DNA from: JAGTRP01 sp035255045
GTDB lineage: Bacteria > Pseudomonadota > Gammaproteobacteria > Burkholderiales > Rhodocyclaceae
DNA: 64,000 nucleotides
Direction of reading: 5' to 3'
Assembly: GCA_035255045.1 (NCBI GenBank)
Contig: DATFAA010000164.1
Span: 1-64,000 of the forward strand
Shown: positions 41,917 to 52,300 of the stretch, piece after piece
Numbering within the stretch: position 1 is the stretch's first letter
Layout of the letters: every line of letters starts with the position of its first letter
Program-made: the position numbers and the translations under genes
Notes under the pieces: model-generated
The model's input: the letters and a program-made list of their open reading frames with translations, nothing else
Told to the model about the DNA's origin: nothing
Database searches by the model: none

Positions 41917-44445
41917 TCACATCTGGGCCGACGCCAGGTTTCCGATCTTCCGTACCCATCCGGACAAGCCATCGACTTCAATCTCGTCGCCGTCGCGCAG
42001 CACATCGAGGATCCCCGGCAGATTGACCACAGCAGGCAGCGCGAACTCCCGCGCCACGATCGCTCCGTGGGACAGATAGCCCCCAGTTTCGACGACCAGC
42101 CCCCCGGCCTTCAGGAAGAGGGGCGTCCAGCCCGGATCGGTCGAGGGGGCAACGAGAATCTCGCCAGGTTGCAGGCGCCCGCCCTCGGCCGGGTGGCGGA
42201 GCAGGCGAACCCGGCCCCGCGCCACCCCCGTGCCGGTGGCGACGCCCCGCCAGCCGTCCCGGTCCCTTTCCGCATCCCTTCGTGGCCCCGCCTCGCCGAC
42301 CCGCCGTTGTCCCGCCGGCGCGATGCTCAGCCACTCGGCCGGCGTGGCCGCCTGCCATGCCTCGAACAGCGCCCGTCGTGCGGCGATGCGCGCCCGCACG
42401 CCGAAAGGCGGAATCCCGCCGGTAGCGGCCCGCTCCGCTTCGGTCGGCAGGAGCAGGAAGATGTCGTCGCACCGCCTGAGCATGCCGCCCTTCACCAGGA
42501 TCTCGCCGGCAGCCAGCCAGGCCCGGCGACCCGCCGCCAGCAGCGCGATCAGCGCGCTGCGCGCCGCCTCGCGCTGGTTGCATTCGCGGTTCGCTGCCTT
42601 GACGAGGGGCGCGATCAGCAGGCGCCGCCACCAGGGCAGCTCGCGCCGCAGGCGCTGCCGGACCGCCTTGGCGGCCGAGCGCTGGCGTTCGCGCAGGGCC
42701 TGGGTATCGACATCAGCGAGTGCCGGCAATTGTTCCAACAGGCGTTCGGGCGTCTCATGCCAGCGCGGGTTGCGCAGATAGGTCTCGTAGTGGCCGCGGT
42801 GGCCGTACTCGTCGAGGAAGGCCGCGAAGGCCGCGGCGAATTCCTTGTTGTCCAGGGGACGGTCAAGGCATCCGGCGTCTTTTGCCTGCCGTGCCAGGGC
42901 CAGCAGCGCATAGGACTGGCACGCGGTGATGCTCGGCTCGCCGCCCGCGAGCAGTCCCGCGCCGATGGCCGCGCCTTCGCCGGGAAAGAGCTTCTCCAGC
43001 GTGTCGAGGAGCATGGCCAGGCTGCCGCCGCCCGACCCCTGCAGGAAAAGTATGCCCTTAGCCTCCCTGGCCGGGCGCGCCACGCGATGCAGCAGGTGGG
43101 ACAAGCCTTCGATATCGGCGGGCAACGGCGCTTTCAGCACCTCCCTCGACAAGGCATGGGCGGCCGCCACCTCGGCAATTCCGCGCCGGCGCAGGGCCGG
43201 AGAGCGGCGTATATAGCGCAACATGTTGCCGAGGCGGCGCAGGCGGTCGCGCCAGTGGGGGGACGGTACGGCGATGGCCGGCTGGTGGCCTCCCATCATG
43301 GCGTTGAAACGGTCCGGCAACAGCCCGACCGTGTCCCAGGCCTCCCATTGCAGAATCGAGGCCTCGAGGTAGAGCCGCCCATCGAACAGCCCGGCGCGCT
43401 GGATCCCGGGCAACAGCTTGCCGCCGGCCAGTCGCCAGCCTGGCTCGAGCAGATCATTGACGCCGCGCCGGGAGAAGGCCCAGTCCATCGGTGAAAGGGG
43501 CTCGGGCATCACTTCGCAGGTATTGCCGCGGGTCCAGATCACCGACTCGTTTCCGAGGGGGGGATAGGTGTGCCGCGGCCGCCGCGTCACCGGCCGCGCC
43601 TGGGTCAGCCAGAACTGGTCGCCGTCCCACACCCACTCAAGGTCGTAGAAGGGCGCAACGAAATCGAGGGCCACGGCGGCATCGCGCAGTAGCGCTGCCA
43701 GCATTTCCGCCTGGGCGGTCTTGAAGACGGGAGACGCTCTCCTGTCTTCTGCGACGGGGACCCGCTTGGTGCCGCCGGCCGGTACCGGAACGCTCATCGA
43801 CGCCTTGCTCCCGGTGCGCTGCTCGATCAGCCTCCAGGTGTCGGTTTCATCCTCGGAGAACAGGTATTCGTCACCGGCGGCCTCACCGCCGACCAGGGTC
43901 TCGCCCAGGCCCCAGTGGGCATGGACGATCATCCGGTCCTCGCGCCCGCTTAGCGGATGGCAGGTGAAGGCGATGCCGGAGGCCTGTGCGGCAAGGAGGG
44001 GCATCACGACCACCGCCATCGCAGTCTCGCCGGGCAAACCCAGGCGCTCGCGGTAGGCAGCAGCAGTCGGGGTGTCGAGGGAGGCCCACACCTCCTTGAC
44101 CGCTGCGGTCAGGGCCGCCGGTCCGCGGACGTTGAGGCAGGAGCAGAAGATGCCGGCGAAAGATGCGGTGGCGGCATCCTCGCCGACCGCCGACGAGCGC
44201 ACGGCCAAGGGCAGGTCGAGCCAGCTGCGGGCGGCAAGTTCATCCCGCAGGCTCTGCTGCAACGCTTTGGGAATGCCATCGCGCCTCTGCCGGCTCCATG
44301 CCGCTGGGATTATGAAGAAATCGGGCACCGGCAGGCCGTAGCGAAGGAGTAGGCCAAGCTGCCGTCCCTTACCCCCGACAATTTCGGGCGTAGCGTCGGC
44401 GGCCCCCGGGGCTGCCATTAGGTTCATCTCCGGCCCGGGCATCAT
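41917..44445 (-). CDS. rifampin phosphotransferase-like / PEP-synthase-like dikinase
   Basis: An 842-residue protein with the three-part layout of rifampin phosphotransferase (Rph). It has an N-terminal ATP-grasp PEP/pyruvate-binding domain (IVGGKGRQLGLLL, LPLAVRSSAVGEDAATASFA, LTQARPVTRR), a long divergent middle domain, and a C-terminal swivelling domain with phosphoryl-carrier His793 in GGYLSHGAIVAREF. PEP synthase and PPDK would have a PEP-binding barrel after this swivelling domain; it is absent. Rph inactivates rifamycins by phosphorylation, but many relatives have unknown substrates. The start at 44445 overlaps the TetR stop (ATGA), so the two are translationally coupled. The middle domain decides specificity and cannot be judged by eye. 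Confidence 0.78.
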   Translation of the reverse strand: MMPGPEMNLMAAPGAADATPEIVGGKGRQLGLLLRYGLPVPDFFIIPAAWSRQRRDGIPKALQQSLRDELAARSWLDLPLAVRSSAVGEDAATASFAGIFCSCLNVRGPAALTAAVKEVWASLDTPTAAAYRERLGLPGETAMAVVVMPLLAAQASGIAFTCHPLSGREDRMIVHAHWGLGETLVGGEAAGDEYLFSEDETDTWRLIEQRTGSKASMSVPVPAGGTKRVPVAEDRRASPVFKTAQAEMLAALLRDAAVALDFVAPFYDLEWVWDGDQFWLTQARPVTRRPRHTYPPLGNESVIWTRGNTCEVMPEPLSPMDWAFSRRGVNDLLEPGWRLAGGKLLPGIQRAGLFDGRLYLEASILQWEAWDTVGLLPDRFNAMMGGHQPAIAVPSPHWRDRLRRLGNMLRYIRRSPALRRRGIAEVAAAHALSREVLKAPLPADIEGLSHLLHRVARPAREAKGILFLQGSGGGSLAMLLDTLEKLFPGEGAAIGAGLLAGGEPSITACQSYALLALARQAKDAGCLDRPLDNKEFAAAFAAFLDEYGHRGHYETYLRNPRWHETPERLLEQLPALADVDTQALRERQRSAAKAVRQRLRRELPWWRRLLIAPLVKAANRECNQREAARSALIALLAAGRRAWLAAGEILVKGGMLRRCDDIFLLLPTEAERAATGGIPPFGVRARIAARRALFEAWQAATPAEWLSIAPAGQRRVGEAGPRRDAERDRDGWRGVATGTGVARGRVRLLRHPAEGGRLQPGEILVAPSTDPGWTPLFLKAGGLVVETGGYLSHGAIVAREFALPAVVNLPGILDVLRDGDEIEVDGLSGWVRKIGNLASAQM

Positions 44446-45056
44446 CGCTGCGCCCCCATGCCGTTGCACACCAGGTCGACCAGGCGCTCCATCTCGCGCG
44501 TCAGGGACAGGCTATCCTCGGTCAGCCAGCGCAGGATCGTCGCCAGTTGGGTGAATTGCAGGTAGCTCGCCATTAGCGGCGCCGGTATGTCGGCGCGGAA
44601 GTCGCCGGCAGCCTGCCCTTGGGCAATTAACTCGGTGAAAATGCAATTTATGCCGCTACGCTCGCGCCCCTCGCTGGCGAGTTGCGGATCGGCAAGCCGG
44701 AAGCGGACATAGGGCAGCAGATAGGCGCGGTGGCCCTCGCACCATGCGGCGTGCCGATCGAGGAAGAGTGCCAGCCTTGTCCGGCCCGGCGCCGCAACTG
44801 CCAGTCTTGATTGAATCTCGGGCCACCCCGCACGCAGCTCGCGGTGGAAACGGTGGCGCAACAGTGCTTCCTTGACCGGGAAGTGCTTGTACAAAGTGCC
44901 TTTGGCAACATCTGCTACTTCGGCAATGCGCTCCATGGTCACCGCTTCGTAGCCCCCGGCCTCGAACAAGGTCCAGGCGGTGTCCGCCAGATGGTCAAGT
45001 TGCTGTAGCCGCTTGCGTTCTCGGCGGCCTGATTCGTCAGAAGCGGGGTCGGTCAT
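44442..45056 (-). CDS. TetR-family repressor
   Basis: A 204-residue regulator. The helix-turn-helix is at about 25-65 (YEAVTMERIAEVADVAKGTLYKHF, cut here by motif). The C-terminal ligand domain is unassigned. The ATG at 45056 follows AGGATTGCC. The frame is open upstream but runs through the operator-like repeats. It ends 4 bp inside the start of the dikinase gene, so it very likely controls that gene and itself. Confidence 0.88.
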   Translation of the reverse strand: MTDPASDESGRRERKRLQQLDHLADTAWTLFEAGGYEAVTMERIAEVADVAKGTLYKHFPVKEALLRHRFHRELRAGWPEIQSRLAVAAPGRTRLALFLDRHAAWCEGHRAYLLPYVRFRLADPQLASEGRERSGINCIFTELIAQGQAAGDFRADIPAPLMASYLQFTQLATILRWLTEDSLSLTREMERLVDLVCNGMGAQR

Positions 45057-45417
45057 GGCAATCCTAATTCGTGTGCGTCGTACATTAATATACGTCGTAC
45101 ACAAATTCCCGGCAATAACTCTCCTGCGATGAGTCGCGCGAGCCTTCACCGGCACTTTCAAAGGACCGGTTGGGCCGAGGGCTTGTCAGTGAGCAGCCGT
45201 CCGGAACGTCGGCTGTGCTTTGTTAACTGCCCATCAGCCGATGTGGGCCAGTAGGGCAGCAAGGGGTCGAAGGTCGTTATTGCCGAATCGAGAAGCTGCC
45301 GTTCAGCGCAGGTCGGCCATGAGCGGCGCTCCATCCCAGAACCATCACATCCATACCCGGTCAATCCAGCAGGTACCAAATGGCGGGATTCATTCATCGA
45401 TTGGCCATGGAGAAGAT
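45057..45417. other. 361-bp spacer with operator repeats, otherwise empty
   Basis: Divergent spacer between the TetR gene and the gene at 45418. Apart from the tandem boxes at 45074-45101, I see no gene. The sequence is less GC-rich than the core genome and contains degenerate CGGCC/CCGCT blocks like those elsewhere in the 41.7-49.3 kb region. Confidence 0.5.
45074..45101. promoter_or_regulatory. tandem operator boxes for the TetR repressor
   Basis: Two copies of TRCGTCGTACA, at 45074-45084 and 45091-45101, are 17 bp apart (start to start). Each contains a near-palindrome (TACGTCGTA in the second). The central ATTAAT and outer TGTG/CACA extend the symmetry. They lie 18-45 bp upstream of the TetR start codon, where an autoregulatory operator is expected. 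Confidence 0.6.
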
Positions 45418-45927
45418 ATGACTCCGTATGTTCATCATGTTTCCGGCTTCTTTGCCCACCGCGAAGAGGCGGAACGGGTGTTTACTCTTCTTGTGGGCCG
45501 GGGACTTCGCGGGGACCGGATCCAACTGCTGGCTCCTCAAGCCGTCGATAAGGCTCCTTCGCCAGAGGCCCACAGCAAGGGTGTCCTGAAGGACGTGATC
45601 GTCGACGGCGCCATGGGCACGGCGGTGGGCACGGGTATCGGGGCTTTAGCCCAACTGGCACTGGTGGCAGGCAACGTGAGCCTTTTCGTGGCAAGTCCCT
45701 TGATCGCTCCCCTGGCGATGCTGGGTTGGGGGGCAAGTCTGGGAGGTTTCATTGGTGCCGCCGCCGGCGCCCAAAAGAAGGGTAAATTTTCGGACTTGGT
45801 AGGGGATGCCGTTTCCAGCGGCCAAACCGTCCTGGTCGCCGAAACCCGGAGCGACGAGGAAACGGCTATCGCCCGGGAAGTCATCCAGTCAGCTGTCGGG
45901 GAATACAAGGATAGCGCCGGGTCCTGA
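45418..45927 (+). CDS. glycine-zipper membrane protein with GSP17M-like N terminus
   Basis: A 169-residue protein. The first 45 residues (GFFAHREEAERVFTLLVGRG) resemble the small ferredoxin-like domain of general stress protein 17M/YflT. The middle is a glycine-rich hydrophobic stretch (about 60-120; GTAVGTGIGALAQLALVAGN, GWGASLGGFIGAAAGA) of glycine-zipper type likely to insert in a membrane. The C terminus returns to a soluble fold (GQTVLVAETRSDEE). Stress-related by analogy only. The ATG at 45418 follows GGAGAAGAT. Confidence 0.78.
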   Translation: MTPYVHHVSGFFAHREEAERVFTLLVGRGLRGDRIQLLAPQAVDKAPSPEAHSKGVLKDVIVDGAMGTAVGTGIGALAQLALVAGNVSLFVASPLIAPLAMLGWGASLGGFIGAAAGAQKKGKFSDLVGDAVSSGQTVLVAETRSDEETAIAREVIQSAVGEYKDSAGS

Positions 45928-46172
45928 ACCTTCTGCGTGTTCCCTTCGGTGATTCAGTCAAACCTAGCTGTTCGTCCGCTTTGGCGCCTATAGCAGACTG
46001 GTCGGGTTACGGGGCCCATGACCGCTTAGGCCGACCAACTGCCTTTCGGTGAGGGAGTGGCCTTGACCGCTTTATCTCGGCAAGTTGCCATGAAGCGTGA
46101 GTAGAGTCTGATGGCTTGGAAATCGAGCGTACGCGTCCGCCTCCGGACAAGCTGGAGCCAGCAGCTCAAATA

Positions 46173-47969
46173 TCAAAGATCGAGTTGCAGCGCCGCCAGC
46201 CGGGCATAGAGCCCGCCTTGATTCCGCAGATCTGAGGGGGTTCCGGCTTCGACAATGCGTCCCCCATCCATCACCACGATGCGGTCGGCTTTCTGCACCG
46301 TTGCCAGCCGATGGGCGATGATCAGGGTCGTGCGTCCCTGCATGGCGGCGCTGAGGCCTTTCTGCACCAGGATTTCCGATTCCGCATCGAGGGCGCTGGT
46401 GGCTTCATCGAGCAGCAGCAGACGCGCTCCTTTCAGGATGGCCCGGGCAATGGCGATACGCTGGCGCTGGCCGCCAGACAGGCGGGTGCCCCGTTCCCCG
46501 AGGAAGGTGTCGTACCCCTCGGGCAGCCGGTCGATGAACTCATCGGCAACGGCTGCCCTGGCCGCCTCCATCACTTCGTGGTCGGTCGCTGCTGGGCGGC
46601 CGTAGCGGATGTTCTCCAGGGCGCTGGCGGAAAAGATGACCGGGTCCTGAGGCACGATGGCGATGTCCTTGCGCAGGTCGTGCAAGCGTAACTGCCGGAT
46701 ATCCTGCCCATTGATCCGGATGTAACCACTGGAAACATCGTAATAGCGTAGCAACACCTGGAAGAGGCTGGTCTTGCCGGCACCGGAAGGTCCGACCAGT
46801 GCAACGTTTTCGCCGGGAGCGATGGTGAGGCAGATGTCGTCCAGAGCGCGGATTTCCGGCCGGGCCGGATAAGTGAACACGACATGCTCGAAGCTGATCG
46901 CTGCCTGGGGAGCAGCCACAAGGGGCTGGGGGCTGGAGGCTTCCTGGATGGACGATTCGGCGTGCAATAGATCAAGGAGCCGCTCTGTCGCTCCGGCGGC
47001 CCGCATTACGTCGCCCCACACTTCCGCCATGGTCCCGACGCCACCGGCCACCAGCGCCGCGTAGAGGACAAAGGAGGCCAGTTCGCCACTGGTCAGGAGG
47101 CCGGCATGGACCTGCCGGGCCCCGATCCAGAGCACAAAAATGATCGTCCCCATCACGGCTGTGATGATCAGTGCCGTCAGCGCCGCCCGCACTCGCGTGC
47201 GCCGTATGGCGGTGGCAAAACTGGTCTCCGTGCGCTCGGCGAAGCGCCGGGCCTCTGGCTCTTCCTGGGTGTAGGCTTGAACCGTCGGCATGGCATTGAG
47301 GATTTCTCCCGCCAGTGCCGAAGCATCGGCAATCCTGTCCAGGGATTCGCGGGAAAGCTTTTTTACCTTGCGGCCGATAGCGAGGATGGGCAAGGCCAAC
47401 AAGGCCATCAGGCCCAGGTTCAAGGAAAAAAGGTAGAGGCTGGTGACAGCGAGCATCACCATGCCGCCGGCGAACTGGAACAGGCTGCGCAGCCCCATGG
47501 AAATGGAACTGCCAACTACAGTTTGGACCAGCGTCGCGTCGCCGGTCAGGCGGGACAGCACTTCTCCGGTTTGTAGGGTCTCGAAGAATTGCGGGGACTG
47601 GGACAGCACTCTGGCATAGACAGCACTACGCAAATCGGCTGTCACCCGCTCGCCGATCCAAGAGACGGTGTAGTAACGCGCCGCCACGGCCAGGGCCCAG
47701 AAACTTGCCAGCCCGAACAGGGCCATGAAGTGGCCATTCAGGCTCAAAGCACCCAGGAAGCCGCCCCGGGTCGGCTCCACTGTGCCAAACCCAAAATCGA
47801 TGAGGTCGCGAAAAGCCAGGGGCACCAAAAGAATGGTAGTGGAACCCAGGCACAGCAGGAGGAACGCCAGCGCAATCCGCTCCCGGTAGGGCTGCAGAAA
47901 TGGCCACAGGCCTTTCAAGGTCGACAGGCGCCGGGGAGCGGCAGCAGGATTTTGAGTATCGCCGGGCAT
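46173..47969 (-). CDS. MsbA-like ABC exporter (fused permease-ATPase)
   Basis: A 598-residue half-transporter. Six membrane helices are spread over residues 30-310. The nucleotide-binding domain has Walker A GPSGAGKT (393-400), signature LSGGQ (497-501), Walker B LLLLDEATSALD and the H loop AHR. It should dimerise and export a lipid, drug or peptide. Sequence is of the lipid A exporter/MDR type, but its position among accessory genes argues for a second, specialised exporter over the essential msbA. ATG at 47969. Confidence 0.92.
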   Translation of the reverse strand: MPGDTQNPAAAPRRLSTLKGLWPFLQPYRERIALAFLLLCLGSTTILLVPLAFRDLIDFGFGTVEPTRGGFLGALSLNGHFMALFGLASFWALAVAARYYTVSWIGERVTADLRSAVYARVLSQSPQFFETLQTGEVLSRLTGDATLVQTVVGSSISMGLRSLFQFAGGMVMLAVTSLYLFSLNLGLMALLALPILAIGRKVKKLSRESLDRIADASALAGEILNAMPTVQAYTQEEPEARRFAERTETSFATAIRRTRVRAALTALIITAVMGTIIFVLWIGARQVHAGLLTSGELASFVLYAALVAGGVGTMAEVWGDVMRAAGATERLLDLLHAESSIQEASSPQPLVAAPQAAISFEHVVFTYPARPEIRALDDICLTIAPGENVALVGPSGAGKTSLFQVLLRYYDVSSGYIRINGQDIRQLRLHDLRKDIAIVPQDPVIFSASALENIRYGRPAATDHEVMEAARAAVADEFIDRLPEGYDTFLGERGTRLSGGQRQRIAIARAILKGARLLLLDEATSALDAESEILVQKGLSAAMQGRTTLIIAHRLATVQKADRIVVMDGGRIVEAGTPSDLRNQGGLYARLAALQLDL

Positions 47970-48333
47970 TCACAATTATTATTCATCTCATGGCGCCCCG
48001 GTTGATCCGGCACGAATCCCCGCCCAGGTAACGACAGCCGCTCAAGGCGACTGCTCATCGGCACATGCTCGGCCGGAGCGGTCACCCGCCAGGGCGATCT
48101 GATAGGTCGGCTCATGGTCAGCAACCCGACTCTGGGATGCTAGCCATGCCCAATGTTCGGCTTCGTCATGCCGGAACGCGGACTCCCGACTCGAACCGGA
48201 AGTAGTGAGTCTTGGAAAGCGGACGGTCAGGAACATTGTGGCTAACCGGAGCGCGAAACGAGGCGTAGCCGATTGAAGCGCGTCGGGTCGAGCCGCGAGT
48301 TAGGCCCGACAGTGTTAGATGTCGAGCCTGAGC
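47970..48333. other. 364-bp spacer containing an attC-like element
   Basis: No protein gene is seen. The right part (48240-48305) is bounded by integron-type core sites, described separately. The left part has a GGCCGGAGCGGTCACC-type block resembling other spacers of this region. Confidence 0.5.
48240..48305 (-). repeat. attC-like recombination site downstream of the cupin cassette
   Basis: On the minus strand the element starts with GCCTAAC (48305-48299), matching RYYYAAC, and ends with GTTAGCC (48246-48240), one base off GTTRRRY. The 66-bp length is in the attC range. The arms show only partial complementarity by eye, so folding and a covariance-model scan are needed. A matching GTTAGGC occurs on the same strand at 48711-48705, just before the cupin gene. 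Confidence 0.4.
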
Positions 48334-48678
48334 TCACTCTTGCCTGACTATATCGACCGAAATCTCCACCGCCGGAATCGTTCCTCTGTTCTCAAGCCAG
48401 TGTGTGGTGTTCCTATCTTCGGGCCAGCCCACTCCCGGCCCATAGTCGGTAGCGACTCCGTTTCTATGGTCAGTGATCGTTCCTTGCAGTATGTACACGA
48501 TACCCGGCCTATCCTTATGGTCATGCATCGGGCCGAAGACGCCTCCAGCCTCGATGGTCACCATACGCATGCGAAGTTGGCGCCCTGCCATACCCTCGAT
48601 CTCAGGGCCAAGATCAACGGCCCCAAGTAACTTCACCGTAACGCCTTTCGTCTCAGGTGCCACCTGTTCGTTGCTCAT
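48334..48678 (-). CDS. cupin-domain protein, probable gene-cassette cargo
   Basis: A 114-residue single cupin. Motif 1 is PMHDHKDRPGIVYILQGTIT and motif 2 is GWPEDRNTTHWLENRG. GAGGAGAGCGCG precedes the ATG at 48678. The gene is bracketed on its own strand by GTTAGGC 27 bp upstream and an attC-like element starting 28 bp downstream, the compact arrangement of integron cassettes. Base composition is less GC-rich than flanking core genes. No integron integrase is in the window. Substrate unknown. Confidence 0.85.
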   Translation of the reverse strand: MSNEQVAPETKGVTVKLLGAVDLGPEIEGMAGRQLRMRMVTIEAGGVFGPMHDHKDRPGIVYILQGTITDHRNGVATDYGPGVGWPEDRNTTHWLENRGTIPAVEISVDIVRQE

Positions 48679-49319
48679 CGCGCTCTCCTCTCTGTACTTC
48701 CTGGGCCTAACTGCGTTGTCGGGTGACAGGCTTGCGCCCGAACTTCGAATGTCATATCGCCCGAAACCGGCACAGTGACGGGCTTTCGAAGGCTTAGACT
48801 TGGACAACTCGGCTACCAAAAAGGCGTGGCAAGCGGCGCGCCAGTACCTTGGCATAGCGCCGCCACTGAATGTTTGCTACGGGAAAAATCAGTCAATGGC
48901 CGCTCCTGGCCGGGAAGTTGAGTTCGACACGCACCCATAAGCGGTCAGTCGAGTAGGGGCCCTTCCGGGGTGCGGCTGCTTTCGGGCAAGTGGCCCAACC
49001 GGTGCCCCCGGCCAGAAGCAGAACTTCGACCGCTAATCATACCGGTCAGTTGTTCGTCTGGCTTTCATGACAAAACAGACATGCCAAGTTGTCGGCCGAG
49101 CTTCCTATGCTCTGCCCCAGTGATCCCAGAAATGTGCTTAGTAAATCGGGGATTCAACATGCACTAATGTCCGCGCTACTTAAATTCCTGAAACCTTGAC
49201 CCTATAAGCATAAAATTCGGTTGGAATATGCGAGTGAATGAACCGCATTGTGCCCATAGGGCCCGCCGACGGACGGACTACTTGGAAGGCATAGTGCTAC
49301 AGCAAACAGGAAAGTTCGA
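48679..49319. other. 641-bp spacer before the exoprotein gene
   Basis: No convincing gene. It holds the cassette core site GCCTAAC at 48705-48711 and two copies of the GACCGCT(A/T)A motif (48938-48947 reversed, 49027-49036), with CGGCC/GGCCG blocks around them. A TTGACC at 49196-49201 may be a -35 element of the exoprotein gene, but no -10 sits at the proper spacing. Confidence 0.5.
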
Positions 49320-52300
49320 ATGAGGCACTGCGCAATAAATCAATTTTTTCGGCACAACGCTGTCTGTCTCGCGGTAGCCTTGTGTTTCGCCGATCCTATC
49401 GCCTACGCCACCCCCACCGGAGCACAAGTGGTAAATGGCCAAGTTGGTTTTAACCAGCAAGGTGGCGTTCTCAGCATCACCAACAGCCCCGGCGCCATCA
49501 TCAACTGGCAGAACTTTTCCATCGGCGCCAACGAAGCGGTCCGCTTCATACAGCAGAGTTCTGCCAGCAGCGTCCTCAATCGTGTAACTGGACAGGATCC
49601 AAGCCAGATTCTCGGCACCCTCCAATCCAACGGCCGGGTCTTTCTCATCAACCCTAACGGCATTTTATTCGGGCAGAACGCGCGAATCGACGTGGCGGGC
49701 CTGGTGGCGTCCACTTTGAACCTTTCTAACCCGGACTTCCTATCAAACCGACTTAACTTCACGCCTACGTCCCAGGCCAAGAATATTGATAACTGGGGCC
49801 GCCTAAATGCAGCAAGTGGTGGCCAAATCTATCTGATTGCTCCGGACATAAACAATAGCGGGGTCATCAGTTCCCCCCAGGGCGAAATCCTTCTGGCCGC
49901 GGGCAAGAGCGTGCAACTGGTGGATACTGGCACGCCGGGGCTGCGGGTTGAAATTACCGCTCCAGGCAATGAGGCGGTCAACCTGGGGCAGATTATCTCC
50001 CCAAGCGGCCGGATTAGCATGCTCGGAACCTTGGTCAGCCAGAAGGGTATCGTCAGTGCGAGCAGCGCCGTAGCCGAGGGCGGGAAAATATTCCTGCGGG
50101 CAACAAAGCACCTTGGAATCGCCGGGGACAGCCAGACGACGGCGGACGGTATTAAGGGGGGCGAGATCATCGCCAAGGTCGAGGACGGCGGCCGAATTGG
50201 CGGCACCCTCACCGGCCGCGGCACTCTATCCGCCCAGGGCGACGGTTCGACAGGCAGTGGCGGCTTCGTGGAGACCTCGGCGGCGAACACCGATATTGAT
50301 GGTCTATCGGTCAGAACCCGTGGCGGCATCTGGCTCATCGATCCCTACGACTTCACCATCGCTGCCGGTGGGGACATTACCGGCACCTCGTTGTCGACAA
50401 ATCTTGGCAGCGGCAATGTCGTCATTGTGTCGAGTCAGGGATCGAATGCTAGCGGCAACGGGGACATCAACATCAATGAACCCGTCTCGTGGAGTGCCAA
50501 TACGCTTACCTTGACCGCTGCACGGGACATCAACATCAATGCGGTGATGACGGCCTCGGGTACATCGGCGCTGACGATGAACACGGCGACGGCAAATGGC
50601 AGCGACGCCGCTGTTGCTGGCGGCACGGTCAGGGTCGGCTTCAACCCCGATGGCAGCTTCAAGGGCCGGGTGGATTTTCCCGGCCGTTCCGGGACGGGCT
50701 TTCTGACCATCAACGGTCTTAGCTACGCAGTCATCAACAGCGTCGGCGCCGAGAATTCGACCACCGGCACCGATCTGCAGGGGATGAGAGGGAGCCCGTC
50801 CGGCCATTATGCCCTGGGTGGGGACATCGATGCCTCCGCTACCTCCACGTGGAACTGGAACGGCAGCGTCTATGAAGGCTTCACCCCCGTGGAGGGGGCC
50901 TATGGCACCACTTTTACAGGCAGTCTCAATGGCCTGGGACATCGGGTCACGGGCCTGACGATCAACCGGCCTTCGACCGACTACGTCGGCTTGTTCAGCC
51001 ATGTCGATGCGAGCGGGATGGTCCATAACCTGGGCGTGGAGGGCGGTAGTGTCAGGGGTCGCGATTTTGTCGGCGCCCTTGCCGGCACAAACGACGGCTT
51101 CTTGGGCAACAGCTACGCTGCTGTCACCGTGACCGGCGGCGCTAACAGTTTCGGCGTCGGTGGGCTGGTAGGCGAGAATTACGCCAGCATTCGCGATAGC
51201 TATGCCAGAGGCAACGTAAGCGGCGGTAACGGCAGTTTCGGTGTCGGCGGGCTGGTAGGCATCAACTACGCCAGCGTCAGCAGCAGCTACGCCACAGGCA
51301 ACGTAACCGGGGGGAGCGGTAGTGAACGCGTCGGCGGGCTGGTTGGGGACAATTCCGGTTTCGGCAGCATCAACAACAGCATCAGCAACAGCTATGCCGC
51401 CGGCACCGTAAGCGGCGGTAGCAATGTCGGCGGACTAGTGGGCTACAGCGAGGGCAATATCGTTGGCAGCCATGCCAGCGGCAACGTAACCGGCGACAGC
51501 GTCGTCGGCGGGTTGACTGGCTACAGTGAGGGCAGTATCGCCGACAGTTTTGCCGCTGGTAATGTGGCCGGCAGCAGCTTCGTCGGCGGCCTTGCCGGCT
51601 CCAACTGGGGTAGTGTGACCAACAGCCATTACGATGTTGACACTGTACTCATCAACGGCAGCCATTACCTCACCGTAGGCGGTCTCTACGGCGCCCAGTA
51701 CCAGGATTGGTTCATCCACGACAAGACGTTGAACATTGCGGGCTACCTGGGCGCACCCGATGCAGATGGCTACTACACCGTTGGCACCGTCCAGAATATG
51801 AAAGATCTGCTCGCTTTCGCAGATAGCTCGGCCTACAAGTTTCGTCTCACGGCTGACATCGATCTGGTAAGCGCGACTGGCCTATACATCCCCATTCTCG
51901 GAGCGGCAGAATTCGATGGCGCCGGTCACACGATATCCAACCTCAACCTCCACCAACAAACCAACGCCCTGGGTCTGTTTGGCTCGGTTTCACCAGGCAG
52001 CACGCTGACAAACCTGGGAATCACCGGTAGCGTGACTGGCATGGAAGCCGTTGGCGGGTTGGCTGGCATGAATAAGGGATCCATCAGCAATTCCCACGCT
52101 GCTGTTACCGTGACGGATTACAGCGGCGGTTCCTTTGTCGGCGGGTTGGTGGGCACCAACAGCGGCAGCATTACCCGTAGTTTCGCCAACGGCAACGTAA
52201 CCGTCGGGGATAACGCCTACGCCATCGGTGGGCTGATTGGCTCGAATACCGGTACCGTTGCCAGCAACTACGCTACCGGCAGCGTGACCAGTGGCAGCGG

